DNA from: Mycolicibacterium arenosum
GTDB lineage: Bacteria; Actinomycetota; Actinomycetes; Mycobacteriales; Mycobacteriaceae
Direction of reading: 5' to 3'
DNA: 64,000 nucleotides
NCBI RefSeq assembly: GCF_024320865.1
Contig: NZ_JANDBD010000006.1
Span: forward strand, 310,001 to 374,000
The notes beneath the pieces are model-generated. The model was not told the DNA's origin, searched no databases, and saw only the letters and a list, made by a program, of their open reading frames with translations. A program made the position numbers and the translations under genes. Positions 9,756 through 17,408 of the stretch are shown piece after piece. Position 1 is the stretch's first letter. Every line of letters starts with the position of its first letter.

Positions 9756-10109
9756 CTATTCGTAGATGCCCTTCTCCCTCCCCCCGAAGGTGGGCTTCGC
9801 ACGCACCGCCGCATCGAAACCCGCGGCCGTGATGCTTGCCACCAATTCCTCTCGTAATTTCGCGATCTCGTCACCGGAAACAGATGTCTCGCGGGTCTGA
9901 ACCTGGATCAGCCATGATCCGTCAAACTCACGGTAGAGGCCGATGTTGAGGCGCGGCCCGCCCGGTACGTCGACGACGCGATGCCCGAAATCCTGGTCCC
10001 AGTCGTCGGTGAGTCGCCCTCGCCTGTCGAGGGTTAGATGTTTACGGAGACGGTCCAGACTCGACTGATCGACGTCGCCGTCGATGTCTATCACGATCAG
10101 CAGACTCAT
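9756..10109 (-). CDS. Small protein, candidate immunity protein for the second toxin module
   Basis: A 117-residue acidic protein without signal peptide or membrane span, beginning MSLLIVIDIDGDVD. I do not recognise its family. Its ATG follows the stop of the toxin frame immediately (TGA then ATG, no spacer), the arrangement of toxin-immunity pairs, so I infer that it protects against the C-terminal module encoded by 10110-10870. It could instead be an unrelated small protein of the locus. Base composition is lower in GC than the flanking core genes. Confidence 0.65.
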   Translation of the reverse strand: MSLLIVIDIDGDVDQSSLDRLRKHLTLDRRGRLTDDWDQDFGHRVVDVPGGPRLNIGLYREFDGSWLIQVQTRETSVSGDEIAKLREELVASITAAGFDAAVRAKPTFGGREKGIYE

Positions 10110-10870
10110 TCAGTGGTCGCTTTCGTTCGGGAGGCGCCAATCCGTATCTCGGAAGTGCGACGATACGCCGGCTGATGACGTGTCGGGAGGCCCTGAACTC
10201 GGGAAAAGCGCCGGAACCACAGGTCGTCCTGTGCGTTCACTCCAGTCGTCAGCCCAGGCCCATAATGCTGGAAAAAGATCTTGGAACACCCGCTTGTTGA
10301 TGAACCCGTACTTCGGGTTCACCAGGTCCCCGTGCGATCCGTTCGCTTCCCAATGACGTTGGCATGCATCGACCATCGAGTCGGACGAGATCTGGAGATC
10401 GTAGTCCGACGGCTCGTCGTCCAGACCGAGTCGATGCATTGAGTCGAAAGGTCGGCGAAGCGGACGGTCGGTATCGTCGCCGAGCCAACGGTCCATCTGG
10501 GCTGCTGCCTCAGGATAGTCGGCGAGTTCGGATCGAAGCGGCAACGACTTGTGCTCGCCCGAGAAGAAATTCGCTGATGAGCCCTGCAGTCGCACATCGA
10601 GATCGTTGGTGTCTATTCCTTCGCTCACCAACGCGCCGAACATGGATTCGTTGAACTCCGTGAACTCTGCGGGCGTCATGCCGAGCGGAGCCCGGCGCGT
10701 GGCCCATGCTTCGACCTCTTCGGGCGAGATGTCGAGGAACTCGCAATCACGGGGTTGGACCCGATAGCCGGAGTCGTCACTCGGCAACAGGTGGACGGCG
10801 CGCTGCCCAGCGTCGCCGTCCCACGGGGAGCCCTCATCCTGACCGCCGTGGTGCCCGTGCGCGTCGCCCT
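10110..10870 (-). other. Second toxin-like module (nucleotidyltransferase-like), possibly displaced cassette
   Basis: These codons form the last 250 residues or so of the long toxin frame, but lie after both immunity genes. A signature resembling a minimal nucleotidyltransferase is visible: LQGSSANFF (a G-S-S turn) and, about 60 residues later, SDYDLQIS (D-x-D). I see no convincing start codon: the first in-frame ATG falls within MTPAEFTEFNE, and only a TTG near the beginning offers an earlier choice. That fits a cassette that has lost its own N-terminus, or the true C-terminus of a two-domain toxin. Assignment of the fold is tentative. Confidence 0.5.
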
Positions 10871-13800
10871 CTACACCCTGATCGTGGCCGTCTCCGGCCA
10901 GACGCCCTGGTTCCGGCGGCTCTCCGCCTCCGCTCGAGACAACGCCACGTTCGTCAATGGGTTCGTCGGATCCGTTGCGTACGTGCGCTTGTCGATCGTC
11001 AGGGGAAACTGTTGGGTGGGTTCCGGTGGATCGGTCAGTGACTGCGCCGTCAGTTGGTAGGCGATCGTCTGGTCGTCCTCCGCGGTCCGCTGGATCGTGA
11101 TGTTCCACTGATGCGGGTAGATCCGTCGGCCCGCCCGATCGACTTCCGTCTCCTTGAACTCCGTGAACGCCTCCGCCACCATCATCTCCGACCAGCTCGG
11201 GTACACGTAGACGATCCCCGTCTCCGAGTCGATCACCAACTTCGCCAGGCCCAGGCCCTGGTCCCTGGCCGTCTCCTCTCGGCTCAGGACCTTCGCGCAC
11301 ACCCATCCCAGCGGGAACCGATTCACCCGGTAGGTGACGTCCGGGGACATCTCCGCCAGATACGCCACTGCCTGCTTCGTGGTTTCCAGCTGCGTCATGA
11401 GCTACACCTGAGTCGTGGCCGTCTCCGGCCACTTTCCGTTGCTCTGTCTGCTCTGCCACTCCGCGTAAGACTTCGCGATCCTCGACAGAGGGTCTCTCGG
11501 ATCCGACCTGAACGTCTGCTTCTGGATCGTGAGCGGGTGCTGCTGGGTCGGCTCCGGCGGATCGGTCAACGATTGCGCCGTCAGTTGGTAGACGATCGTC
11601 TGGTCGTCCTCGCTGGTCCGCTGGATCGTGATTCTCCACTGATACGGGTAGATCTGTCTGCCCGCTCGCCGGGTTCCCGTCTGCTTGAACTCCGTAAACG
11701 CCTCCGCCACCATCGGAGTCGACCAACTCGGGAACTGATAGACGATGCCCGTCTCCGAATCGATCACCAGCTTCGCCATCCCCAGGCCCTGGTCCCTGGC
11801 GATCTGTTCCGGGCTCAGGACTGGCGTGCACACCCATCCGTGGGGAAACCGATTCACCGTGAACGCCTCCGCTGGCGACATTTCCGCCAGATAGGCCAGT
11901 GCCTGTTCCCTGGTGTCCAACTCCGCCATGGTGTGCTCCTTGATTCGGATCGATCGGGGTGAACTCTAGGAATGTCGCGTGGTCGGTCATCCAGGACGGA
12001 GGGTGGTCGGAGACGAGGCCCTGCTGCGGATCCCACCACACCGGTCCACTAGCACCCTCGGGATACACGACGACTGTTGCGTGCGAACCCCGTGTCTCGG
12101 GCGAACCGTCGGCGTGATGTAGGTAGCTGTTGGTGGACTCGTCGAAGCCGTGCCAGCCGTTGTGAACCAACGCCGCGGAACCTGGTCCGAGATTGTCGAT
12201 GTAGTGGTGAAGTGCGTCGAACTGTTCCGCAACGGAGCGCCCTGGGAACTCCAGCATTCCGCTACCAAGCCAATCGGCAGCGCGGCGCAGCCCGCTGGCT
12301 TCCCCTGCCCTATCCACTGCGCCGTCGCTCGAGATGTCCAACGCTCGAGGAACCGAAACCGTTGGGTCGCCCAGGAACGACGACAGCGCCGACAGTGAGC
12401 AGTCCAGGCAGTTGTTGTCGCGTCCTGGAACGTCCGGGCCACCGTCGTTGATCAGATGCCCGTAATCGTTGGTTCTCGGGTCGGCGTGGCGGAGATAGTT
12501 CCCATCGGCATCGCGCAGCGCGTGCTCGATCGCGGTTTGGTAGGCCGGATCCTCGACTTCGTCCAGCTCCTGCGGCCCGTAGATGCGATCGTTCGCCGGG
12601 TTGCCCTCCGGCCCAGGGCGATCCGGGGTCGGACTGTTTGTGCCGCCGCCCTGGTCGGACCCGTGACCGTCGCCGCGGTTCGGATCGGGCTGGGTACCGG
12701 GTCGGTCGGACGGCGGGGGAGCCGTCGTATCTACAGGGCGCAGCGGCTCCGCAATGCGTTCGGAAACCGGGGGCGGCGCAGTCGATCTCACCGGAGGCGC
12801 CGGCGAGCGTCCTGGCTCCGGCCCGGTTGCTCCAGGAGTTCGAGCGCGAGGATTCTCCGGGGGACCGGACTGCGGGCCCTTCCACTCCGGAATGCGGTTG
12901 GGCCCGCCTGGAGTAGGGGACGGCGCCGATGGGGTGTGCGTGCCGCCCATGTGACCGCTCATCGGCATGCCACCCATGACACCCGGTGCGGTGGAGGCGG
13001 ATTGGTGGTGGTCGGTCGGCGCCGGCGGTTGATCCCGCACGTGGCCGTCGGTGGCCGACTGCTCGTAGTTGCCGGGGTGTTCGGTCGCGGACGCGTCGGC
13101 AAGCCGGTGTTCGGCGGGCGGGTGGGTGGCATCCGGCCGGCCAGCGGAGCTGTCGGCATCGGGATGGTGATTCGTCGATGCATCCGGACTCGAGTGACCG
13201 TTACCCGTCGAATCCGGGGTGCGGTGCGGCGAGCCGCTCTCGGAGGGTGCTCGGGTGTCACCGGGAGTGCTTGGCGTGGCGTCGGCCGTCGACGGCGTGT
13301 GGGCCGGAGCCGAGGACGTCGACGGCTGGATTCCGCGAGGTGAGTCGGAACCCGGCGCCTGCGACGACGCGGAGTGGCTCGGCTGACCTGGCGAGGTGTC
13401 CGGTGGCCCGACGGGACGCCCACCGGAACCCGGTGGATCGTCGCCACCGCCCCCGCCGGATCCACCGTCGACGCGGGTGCCCTGCGGGGGGTCCGACGGG
13501 CCACCGAATCCGTTCGGGGTCTCCGGTGGATCGAAGCGGCCCGGCGTACCAGGCCCCTGCGTGAGGGAGTCGGGAACCCGGCCGGGCGTGAACGACGTCG
13601 TGTCCGGAATGCCGCGTCCGGCGCCGGGATTACCGTCGAAACCGGGCGTGTGACGGCTGCCGATACCCGGCAGGTCGTTGAAGCGGGGGAGTCTGCCCTC
13701 GCGCGCCAGCGTGCCGCCGTACCTGAATCCCCTTGCCAGGGTGCCGGTTCTGGGAAGGGCCCCGCCATACGGGTTGAACAGCGACGCGATGTTGAACGCG

Positions 13801-15023
13801 GCTTCGCCTGCGGCCCGGCCCGGGTGGTCGCCGGACCACGCGTCCCACGCCAGGAACTCCTTGCCCATGTTGAGCAGGACGTCGTCGAGCATGGACGGGT
13901 CGTCGGCGACCATCGTGGCGACGTCGTACATGCCCTTCCAGGTGTCGGCGTCGAGCATCGCCACAGTCCCCGAGACGGTGTTGATGACGCCGTTCAGGAT
14001 GCCGACCTCGAAATCGGAGTAGTAGTCGAAGCCGTCGGCCAGCGTGTTTCCCACGTCGTCGCCGAACGTGGCGACCAGGACCTCGCGGTTCAGTTCCTGG
14101 AATTCCGTCAGTGCGTCGTTGATCGCCTGCTTGGCCTGTCCCAGGAGTCCCACGATCGCCTTGACCTGGCGCTGGGAGTTGTCCAGAACCGCGATGACGT
14201 CGCGGGCGATGTCCTCCGCCTCGCCGCTGAACAGGCCCGTGATGGTGTCGATGATCGAGTCGATCGACGACAGCCTCTCGAGGATCCGGCGAATGGCGTT
14301 CTGCGCATCCTCGACCGTTTGCGCGAATTCCCTGATCCGCTTCGCGAGATCTGAAGCATATCTTGCCAATTCAGCGAGATTGTCGTCGGCCAGTTGGAGG
14401 TCCTCGAGCATCCTGCCGCGCTCGGGGATGTCCTGCATCGACACGACGGTCTTGATCGCGTCGATGTCGTCGTTGAAGACCTTCGCTCCCGAGGCGATGA
14501 CGTCCCACTGCGCGGCGAGCACGCGCATGAACGTGGGGTCACCCAGCGGCCAGGTCATCCCGAAACCGCCGAGGAGTTGGACGACGGGATAGATCGGCAC
14601 CCAGGCGCCTGGTGGCAGGACGGCGATCATGTTGGGAAAGGCGGGAACCGACGCCGCCACCGTGTCGGGCGGCGCTTCTGCCACGCTTCCCATCGGTGCG
14701 CCGCCGGGCAGTGTCGATGCAGCGTCGGAGTTCTTGTAGTTGTGTCCGGAGGCCTGCACCCTGAGCCCCATGCCCTTGCAGCCGTTCGCCGCTTCGGCCA
14801 GAGCGGTTGCGAGCTGTCCTGCGGTGTCGGAGTATTCGAGTGCGAAGTTGATGCCGGGCAGGTCCCAGCCGGAGGAGATCCCGTTGGCCAGCATCGGCTT
14901 GGTCAGGTCCGCGATCAAGCCCAACTGCGTGCCCACTGCGGTGAGGCGTTGACCCGCACGGATCAGAACGTCTGGCTCGACCTCGATGCGGTGGGTCGCG
15001 GACCCGCGACTGGCTGGGCTCAC
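10110..15023 (-). CDS. CpnT-like polymorphic toxin with papain-fold (Tox-PL) domain, type VII secretion
   Basis: If read to its stop, 1637 residues. Residues 1-95 look like an ESX substrate region. About 120-400 is a CpnT-type N-terminal domain with WPLGDPTFMRVLAAQWDVI. About 430-840 is a Pro/Gly/Ser/Thr-rich linker. About 845-1015 is a Tox-PL domain with Cys872 in NNCLDC, His981 in GSHATVV and Asp998 in WWDPQ, the triad of papain-fold glutamine deamidase or protease toxins. GTG 15023 overlaps the stop of the WXG100 gene before it (GTGA). Beyond residue 1031 the frame runs out of phase through two immunity genes, then enters a nucleotidyltransferase-like module. Functional translation beyond Tox-PL is unproven. 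Confidence 0.8.
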   Translation of the reverse strand: MSPASRGSATHRIEVEPDVLIRAGQRLTAVGTQLGLIADLTKPMLANGISSGWDLPGINFALEYSDTAGQLATALAEAANGCKGMGLRVQASGHNYKNSDAASTLPGGAPMGSVAEAPPDTVAASVPAFPNMIAVLPPGAWVPIYPVVQLLGGFGMTWPLGDPTFMRVLAAQWDVIASGAKVFNDDIDAIKTVVSMQDIPERGRMLEDLQLADDNLAELARYASDLAKRIREFAQTVEDAQNAIRRILERLSSIDSIIDTITGLFSGEAEDIARDVIAVLDNSQRQVKAIVGLLGQAKQAINDALTEFQELNREVLVATFGDDVGNTLADGFDYYSDFEVGILNGVINTVSGTVAMLDADTWKGMYDVATMVADDPSMLDDVLLNMGKEFLAWDAWSGDHPGRAAGEAAFNIASLFNPYGGALPRTGTLARGFRYGGTLAREGRLPRFNDLPGIGSRHTPGFDGNPGAGRGIPDTTSFTPGRVPDSLTQGPGTPGRFDPPETPNGFGGPSDPPQGTRVDGGSGGGGGDDPPGSGGRPVGPPDTSPGQPSHSASSQAPGSDSPRGIQPSTSSAPAHTPSTADATPSTPGDTRAPSESGSPHRTPDSTGNGHSSPDASTNHHPDADSSAGRPDATHPPAEHRLADASATEHPGNYEQSATDGHVRDQPPAPTDHHQSASTAPGVMGGMPMSGHMGGTHTPSAPSPTPGGPNRIPEWKGPQSGPPENPRARTPGATGPEPGRSPAPPVRSTAPPPVSERIAEPLRPVDTTAPPPSDRPGTQPDPNRGDGHGSDQGGGTNSPTPDRPGPEGNPANDRIYGPQELDEVEDPAYQTAIEHALRDADGNYLRHADPRTNDYGHLINDGGPDVPGRDNNCLDCSLSALSSFLGDPTVSVPRALDISSDGAVDRAGEASGLRRAADWLGSGMLEFPGRSVAEQFDALHHYIDNLGPGSAALVHNGWHGFDESTNSYLHHADGSPETRGSHATVVVYPEGASGPVWWDPQQGLVSDHPPSWMTDHATFLEFTPIDPNQGAHHGGVGHQGTGTGLSGGNVASGGVHGESVSPRMGVHASPEPGTDRQGPGPGDGEAGDRFGDGHRLSVPELVDSDGGGGVYGVQADGNPASGQTDLPVSVENHDPADQRGRPDDRLPTDGAIVDRSAGADPAAPAHDPEADVQVGSERPSVEDREVLRGVAEQTEQRKVAGDGHDSGVAHDAAGNHEAGSGVSGGDVPGRHLPGESVPAGMGVREGPEPRGDGQGPGPGPGEVGDRLGDGDRLRVPELVGDDGGGGVHGVQGDGSRSGGPTDLPASVEHHDPADRGGRPDDRLPTDGAVTDRSTGTHPTVSPDDRQAHVRNGSDEPIDERGVVSSGGGEPPEPGRLAGDGHDQGVEGDAHGHHGGQDEGSPWDGDAGQRAVHLLPSDDSGYRVQPRDCEFLDISPEEVEAWATRRAPLGMTPAEFTEFNESMFGALVSEGIDTNDLDVRLQGSSANFFSGEHKSLPLRSELADYPEAAAQMDRWLGDDTDRPLRRPFDSMHRLGLDDEPSDYDLQISSDSMVDACQRHWEANGSHGDLVNPKYGFINKRVFQDLFPALWAWADDWSERTGRPVVPALFPSSGPPDTSSAGVSSHFRDTDWRLPNESDH
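10871..11398 (-). CDS. Immunity protein candidate, YrhB/Imm35-like (second copy)
   Basis: A 175-residue paralogue of the gene just upstream, sharing LAYLAEMSP (here VAYLAEMSP), GWVC, ARDQGLG, LVIDSETGIVY and AEAFTEFK. The GWV and LVIDSETGIVY pattern resembles YrhB/Imm35 proteins that sit beside Tox-PL toxins in actinobacteria; that family call is from memory. The ATG lies 3 bases after the preceding stop. It is embedded in the long toxin frame in a different phase, and its protein-like composition argues that this is the phase under selection here. Confidence 0.72.
   Translation of the reverse strand: MTQLETTKQAVAYLAEMSPDVTYRVNRFPLGWVCAKVLSREETARDQGLGLAKLVIDSETGIVYVYPSWSEMMVAEAFTEFKETEVDRAGRRIYPHQWNITIQRTAEDDQTIAYQLTAQSLTDPPEPTQQFPLTIDKRTYATDPTNPLTNVALSRAEAESRRNQGVWPETATIRV
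11402..11929 (-). CDS. Immunity protein candidate, YrhB/Imm35-like (first copy)
   Basis: A 175-residue cytoplasmic protein placed directly after the Tox-PL domain, where the cognate immunity protein is expected. It has GWVC near residue 31, LVIDSETGIVYQFPSWS near 53 and RQIYPYQWRITIQR near 91. A strong ribosome site (AAGGAG) lies 7 bases before its ATG, inside the last Tox-PL codons, so it overlaps the toxin frame in another phase. The second copy follows 3 bases after its stop. The role is inferred from position and resemblance. Confidence 0.75.
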   Translation of the reverse strand: MAELDTREQALAYLAEMSPAEAFTVNRFPHGWVCTPVLSPEQIARDQGLGMAKLVIDSETGIVYQFPSWSTPMVAEAFTEFKQTGTRRAGRQIYPYQWRITIQRTSEDDQTIVYQLTAQSLTDPPEPTQQHPLTIQKQTFRSDPRDPLSRIAKSYAEWQSRQSNGKWPETATTQV

Positions 15024-15304
15024 ATGCCCCACATCGCTTTGTTCTGCGTCACGGCGTCGTTGTAGAACGCGAGTGCCTGCTGGGCGATCTTGCGCAGTTG
15101 GTCCAACGCGCTGTTCATCTGGTCGGCGCCCTCGTCCCACCTCGCCTGCGCATCGGCCTGCGATTCCGATGCGTCACCGTGCCAGGTCGCGCGTAACCGC
15201 TTCATCGTCTGGTCGATGTCCTCCAGGCAGGCCTTGACGTCCTGCTGGTAGCGCGCCATGTGATCGATCGCGGCCTGCAACTGTGCGAACTCCACCAACA
15301 GCAT
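15020..15304 (-). CDS. WXG100-family protein (EsxE-like)
   Basis: A 94-residue helical-hairpin protein of the ESAT-6/WXG100 type: first helix with HMARYQQDVKACLEDID, a turn containing W-H-G near residue 41 (ATWHGDAS), and a second helix ending AMWGM. Such proteins are secreted as dimers by type VII systems and, in the esxF-esxE-cpnT locus, help carry the toxin. The ATG lies 12 bases after the stop of the other WXG100 gene, and its stop overlaps the toxin GTG, so the three are translationally linked. Confidence 0.87.
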   Translation of the reverse strand: MLLVEFAQLQAAIDHMARYQQDVKACLEDIDQTMKRLRATWHGDASESQADAQARWDEGADQMNSALDQLRKIAQQALAFYNDAVTQNKAMWGM

Positions 15305-15316
15305 CGTGTGCGCCCC

Positions 15317-15937
15317 CTACTCCTGCTTCCGTTCGACGGCGGGCGCTGCGCCGCTGTCCTCTTCCGTGCCGTCCTCCTCGGCAGTGGCCTTCTCCGCCAG
15401 CTCGGACGCCAGTTGGGCTGCGCTCTGGACTAATCCGGCGACCGCCTGCCCGGCTTGGGACAGCGGTTGCACCGCGGTCTGGGGCAGCTGCGCCGCCGAC
15501 GACAAGGCCTGCCCGACGCTGGCACCCGGTCCCGACCCGGACCCGCCGGTTCCGGTGGCGCCGGCGCTCGTCGGGCTGCCGACCCCGCCGGCGGACGGCG
15601 AAACAGTCGCGCCGCCCGTCGTCCCGTCCGGACTCCGCATCGCCGAACCGAGGCTCGCCGCGGCCGACTGATCGGTCTTGGCGTACTCGTTGCCCGCGAT
15701 GTCGAGGAGCTCCGACATCCGTTGCAGTCCTTCGACGACCTTCTTCGCGCCTTCGTTCCACTGCTGCCACGGCGGGGCGTAGGCCGACGCGGCGCCGCCC
15801 TTCCAGCCCGAGCCCAGCAGGTCCGTCGTCTCGTCGTTCACGCCGGCGAGGCCGTCCCGCAGGCGCTGCGCGGCGTCCTGCAGCCGCGCCGACGCCGAAT
15901 GCAGTTCGGAAACCACGACTTCGACAGGCTGACTCAC
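15317..15937 (-). CDS. WXG100-family protein with long C-terminal tail (EsxF-like)
   Basis: A 206-residue protein whose first 100 residues form a WXG100 hairpin (helix with ELHSASARLQDAAQRL, then W-K-G in GSGWKGGAAS near residue 45, then a second helix). The rest is a Ser/Gly/Thr-rich linker and a final helix, LAQ-rich and acidic, ending KQE. The tail roughly doubles the usual length of the family. The GTG start at 15937 follows a -10-like TAGGCT by 7 bases. It is first in the toxin operon, the position of esxF relative to cpnT, so it is probably the partner of the 94-residue protein. Confidence 0.82.
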   Translation of the reverse strand: MSQPVEVVVSELHSASARLQDAAQRLRDGLAGVNDETTDLLGSGWKGGAASAYAPPWQQWNEGAKKVVEGLQRMSELLDIAGNEYAKTDQSAAASLGSAMRSPDGTTGGATVSPSAGGVGSPTSAGATGTGGSGSGPGASVGQALSSAAQLPQTAVQPLSQAGQAVAGLVQSAAQLASELAEKATAEEDGTEEDSGAAPAVERKQE

Positions 15938-15944
15938 GCGAAAA

Positions 15945-15950
15945 AGCCTA
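15945..15950 (-). promoter_or_regulatory. Probable leaderless promoter of the toxin operon
   Basis: On the minus strand TAGGCT (a TANNNT -10 element) is followed by TTTTCGC and then the GTG start of the EsxF-like gene. The 7-base spacing suggests transcription beginning at or very near the start codon. No clear -35 is seen. Confidence 0.5.
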
Positions 15951-15990
15951 TCGGCGGTCGACGCTGCTCCAGCGCACCAATTACGCTCGC

Positions 15991-16017
15991 TCGGCGGGCA
16001 GGAGCGAAGCGACTCGG
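15991..16017 (+). repeat. Dispersed repeat copy before tmk
   Basis: TCGGCGGGCAGGAGCGAAGC then GACTCGG, the same core as the copies at 4219, 29264 and 52402. It lies in the 91-base gap between the divergent toxin operon and tmk, close to the tmk start, and may be in the tmk leader. Confidence 0.7.
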
Positions 16018-16028
16018 GAGGTGTCACC

Positions 16029-16658
16029 GTGCTCATGGTGATCGAGGGCGTCGACGGTGCGGGCAAACGCACCCTGACCGGTGGACTACGGGCGGTGCTC
16101 GAGGCCGACGGGGCGTCGGTCGCGCAGCTCGCCTTCCCGCGCTATCACCAGTCGATCCACGCCGACATCGCCGCCGAGGCGCTGCACGGCGGTCACGGCG
16201 ACCTCGCCGACTCGGTGTACGCGATGGCCGTGATGTTCGCCCTCGACCGGGCGGGCGCCCGCGACGAGATCGCCCGGCTGCGCGACACGCACGACGTGGT
16301 GATCCTCGACCGCTACGTCGCGTCGAACGCCGCCTACAGCGCGGCGCGACTGCATCAGGACGTCGACGGCGAGGTGGTGGCCTGGGTGCGCGATCTCGAG
16401 TTCGGCCGCCTGGAGCTGCCGACCCCCGACTGGCAGGTGCTGCTGGCCGTGCCGACCGAGCTGGCCGCGGAGCGCGCGCAGCATCGGGCCGCCACCGAGG
16501 CCGACCGCGCCAGGGACGCCTACGAGCGCGACGACGGTCTGCAGCGCCGCACCTCCGCCGCCTACGCCGCGCTCGCGGCCGCGCAGTGGTGCGGCCCGTG
16601 GATCAGCGCGGGCCCCGACACCACCCCCGAGACTCTTGCCGCGGCGCTGCGGCGCTGA
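16029..16658 (+). CDS. tmk: Thymidylate kinase
   Basis: Phosphorylates dTMP to dTDP with ATP, an essential step for DNA precursor supply in the cytoplasm. The 209-residue protein has the P-loop EGVDGAGKRTL near residue 6, a DR motif in ILDRYVASNAAYSAAR near 95, and the FPRYHQS segment that lines the nucleotide site in the mycobacterial enzyme. The start is GTG 16029 (MLMVIEG), which keeps the usual M. tuberculosis-like N-terminus; ATG 16035 would be two residues shorter. mtrA follows 56 bases later. Confidence 0.95.
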   Translation: MLMVIEGVDGAGKRTLTGGLRAVLEADGASVAQLAFPRYHQSIHADIAAEALHGGHGDLADSVYAMAVMFALDRAGARDEIARLRDTHDVVILDRYVASNAAYSAARLHQDVDGEVVAWVRDLEFGRLELPTPDWQVLLAVPTELAAERAQHRAATEADRARDAYERDDGLQRRTSAAYAALAAAQWCGPWISAGPDTTPETLAAALRR

Positions 16659-16714
16659 CCGGCGTCAACTCACTCGGGTGTCGTAACCGGGCTTTATCGC
16701 GTTCCGGTGTCACC

Positions 16715-17401
16715 ATGGACACCATGAGGCAAAGGATTCTGGTCGTCGACGACGACCCATCGCTGGCCGAGATGCTCACCATCGTGTTGCGCGGCGAGGG
16801 ATTCGACACCGCGGTCATCGGCGACGGCAGCCAGGCGCTGACGGCCGTTCGCGAGCTGCGGCCCGACCTGGTCCTCCTCGACCTGATGCTGCCCGGCATG
16901 AACGGCATCGACGTGTGCCGGGTGCTGCGGGCGGATTCGGGCGTTCCGATCGTCATGCTCACCGCGAAGACCGACACGGTGGACGTGGTGCTCGGCCTGG
17001 AGTCCGGTGCCGACGACTACGTGATGAAGCCCTTCAAGCAGAAGGAACTCGTCGCCCGCGTGCGCGCTCGACTGCGTCGCAACGACGACGGTCCCGCCGA
17101 GATGCTGTCGATAGCCGACATCGACATCGACGTACCCGCCCACAAGGTCACCCGGCTAGGCGAGCAGATCTCCCTGACCCCGCTGGAGTTCGACCTGCTG
17201 GTCGCGCTGGCACGCAAACCGCGCCAGGTGTTTACTCGGGATGTGCTGCTCGAACAGGTGTGGGGTTACCGACATCCCGCTGACACCCGTCTGGTGAACG
17301 TGCACGTCCAGCGGCTGCGGGCCAAAGTCGAGCAGGATCCGGAGAACCCGCAGGTGGTGCTGACCGTTCGAGGAGTGGGGTACAAGGCCGGCCCACCGTG
17401 A
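16715..17401 (+). CDS. mtrA: Two-component response regulator MtrA
   Basis: OmpR/PhoB-type regulator, essential in M. tuberculosis, controlling cell-wall hydrolases and genes tied to replication and division. The 228-residue protein has a receiver domain with the DDD pocket near residue 12, phospho-acceptor Asp56 in LLDLMLPG, Thr in MLTAK and the FKQKEL segment, then a winged-helix domain ending in [14 protein letters not shown]. Its sequence is close to the M. tuberculosis protein. The partner kinase mtrB starts 7 bases after the stop, in one operon with lpqB. Confidence 0.98.
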   Translation: MDTMRQRILVVDDDPSLAEMLTIVLRGEGFDTAVIGDGSQALTAVRELRPDLVLLDLMLPGMNGIDVCRVLRADSGVPIVMLTAKTDTVDVVLGLESGADDYVMKPFKQKELVARVRARLRRNDDGPAEMLSIADIDIDVPAHKVTRLGEQISLTPLEFDLLVALARKPRQVFTRDVLLEQVWGYRHPADTRLVNVHVQRLRAKVEQDPENPQVVLTVRGVGYKAGPP

Positions 17402-17408
17402 GCCCGCA

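Noticed and set aside
6850..16028. Prophage or integrative element
   Set aside because: No integrase, att-like duplication, tRNA target or phage structural gene was found in the block.
15455..17401. A long plus-strand open frame ending as MtrA with hundreds of extra N-terminal residues
   Set aside because: The upstream part overlaps the toxin partner gene and tmk in other phases; MtrA begins at 16715 by family length.
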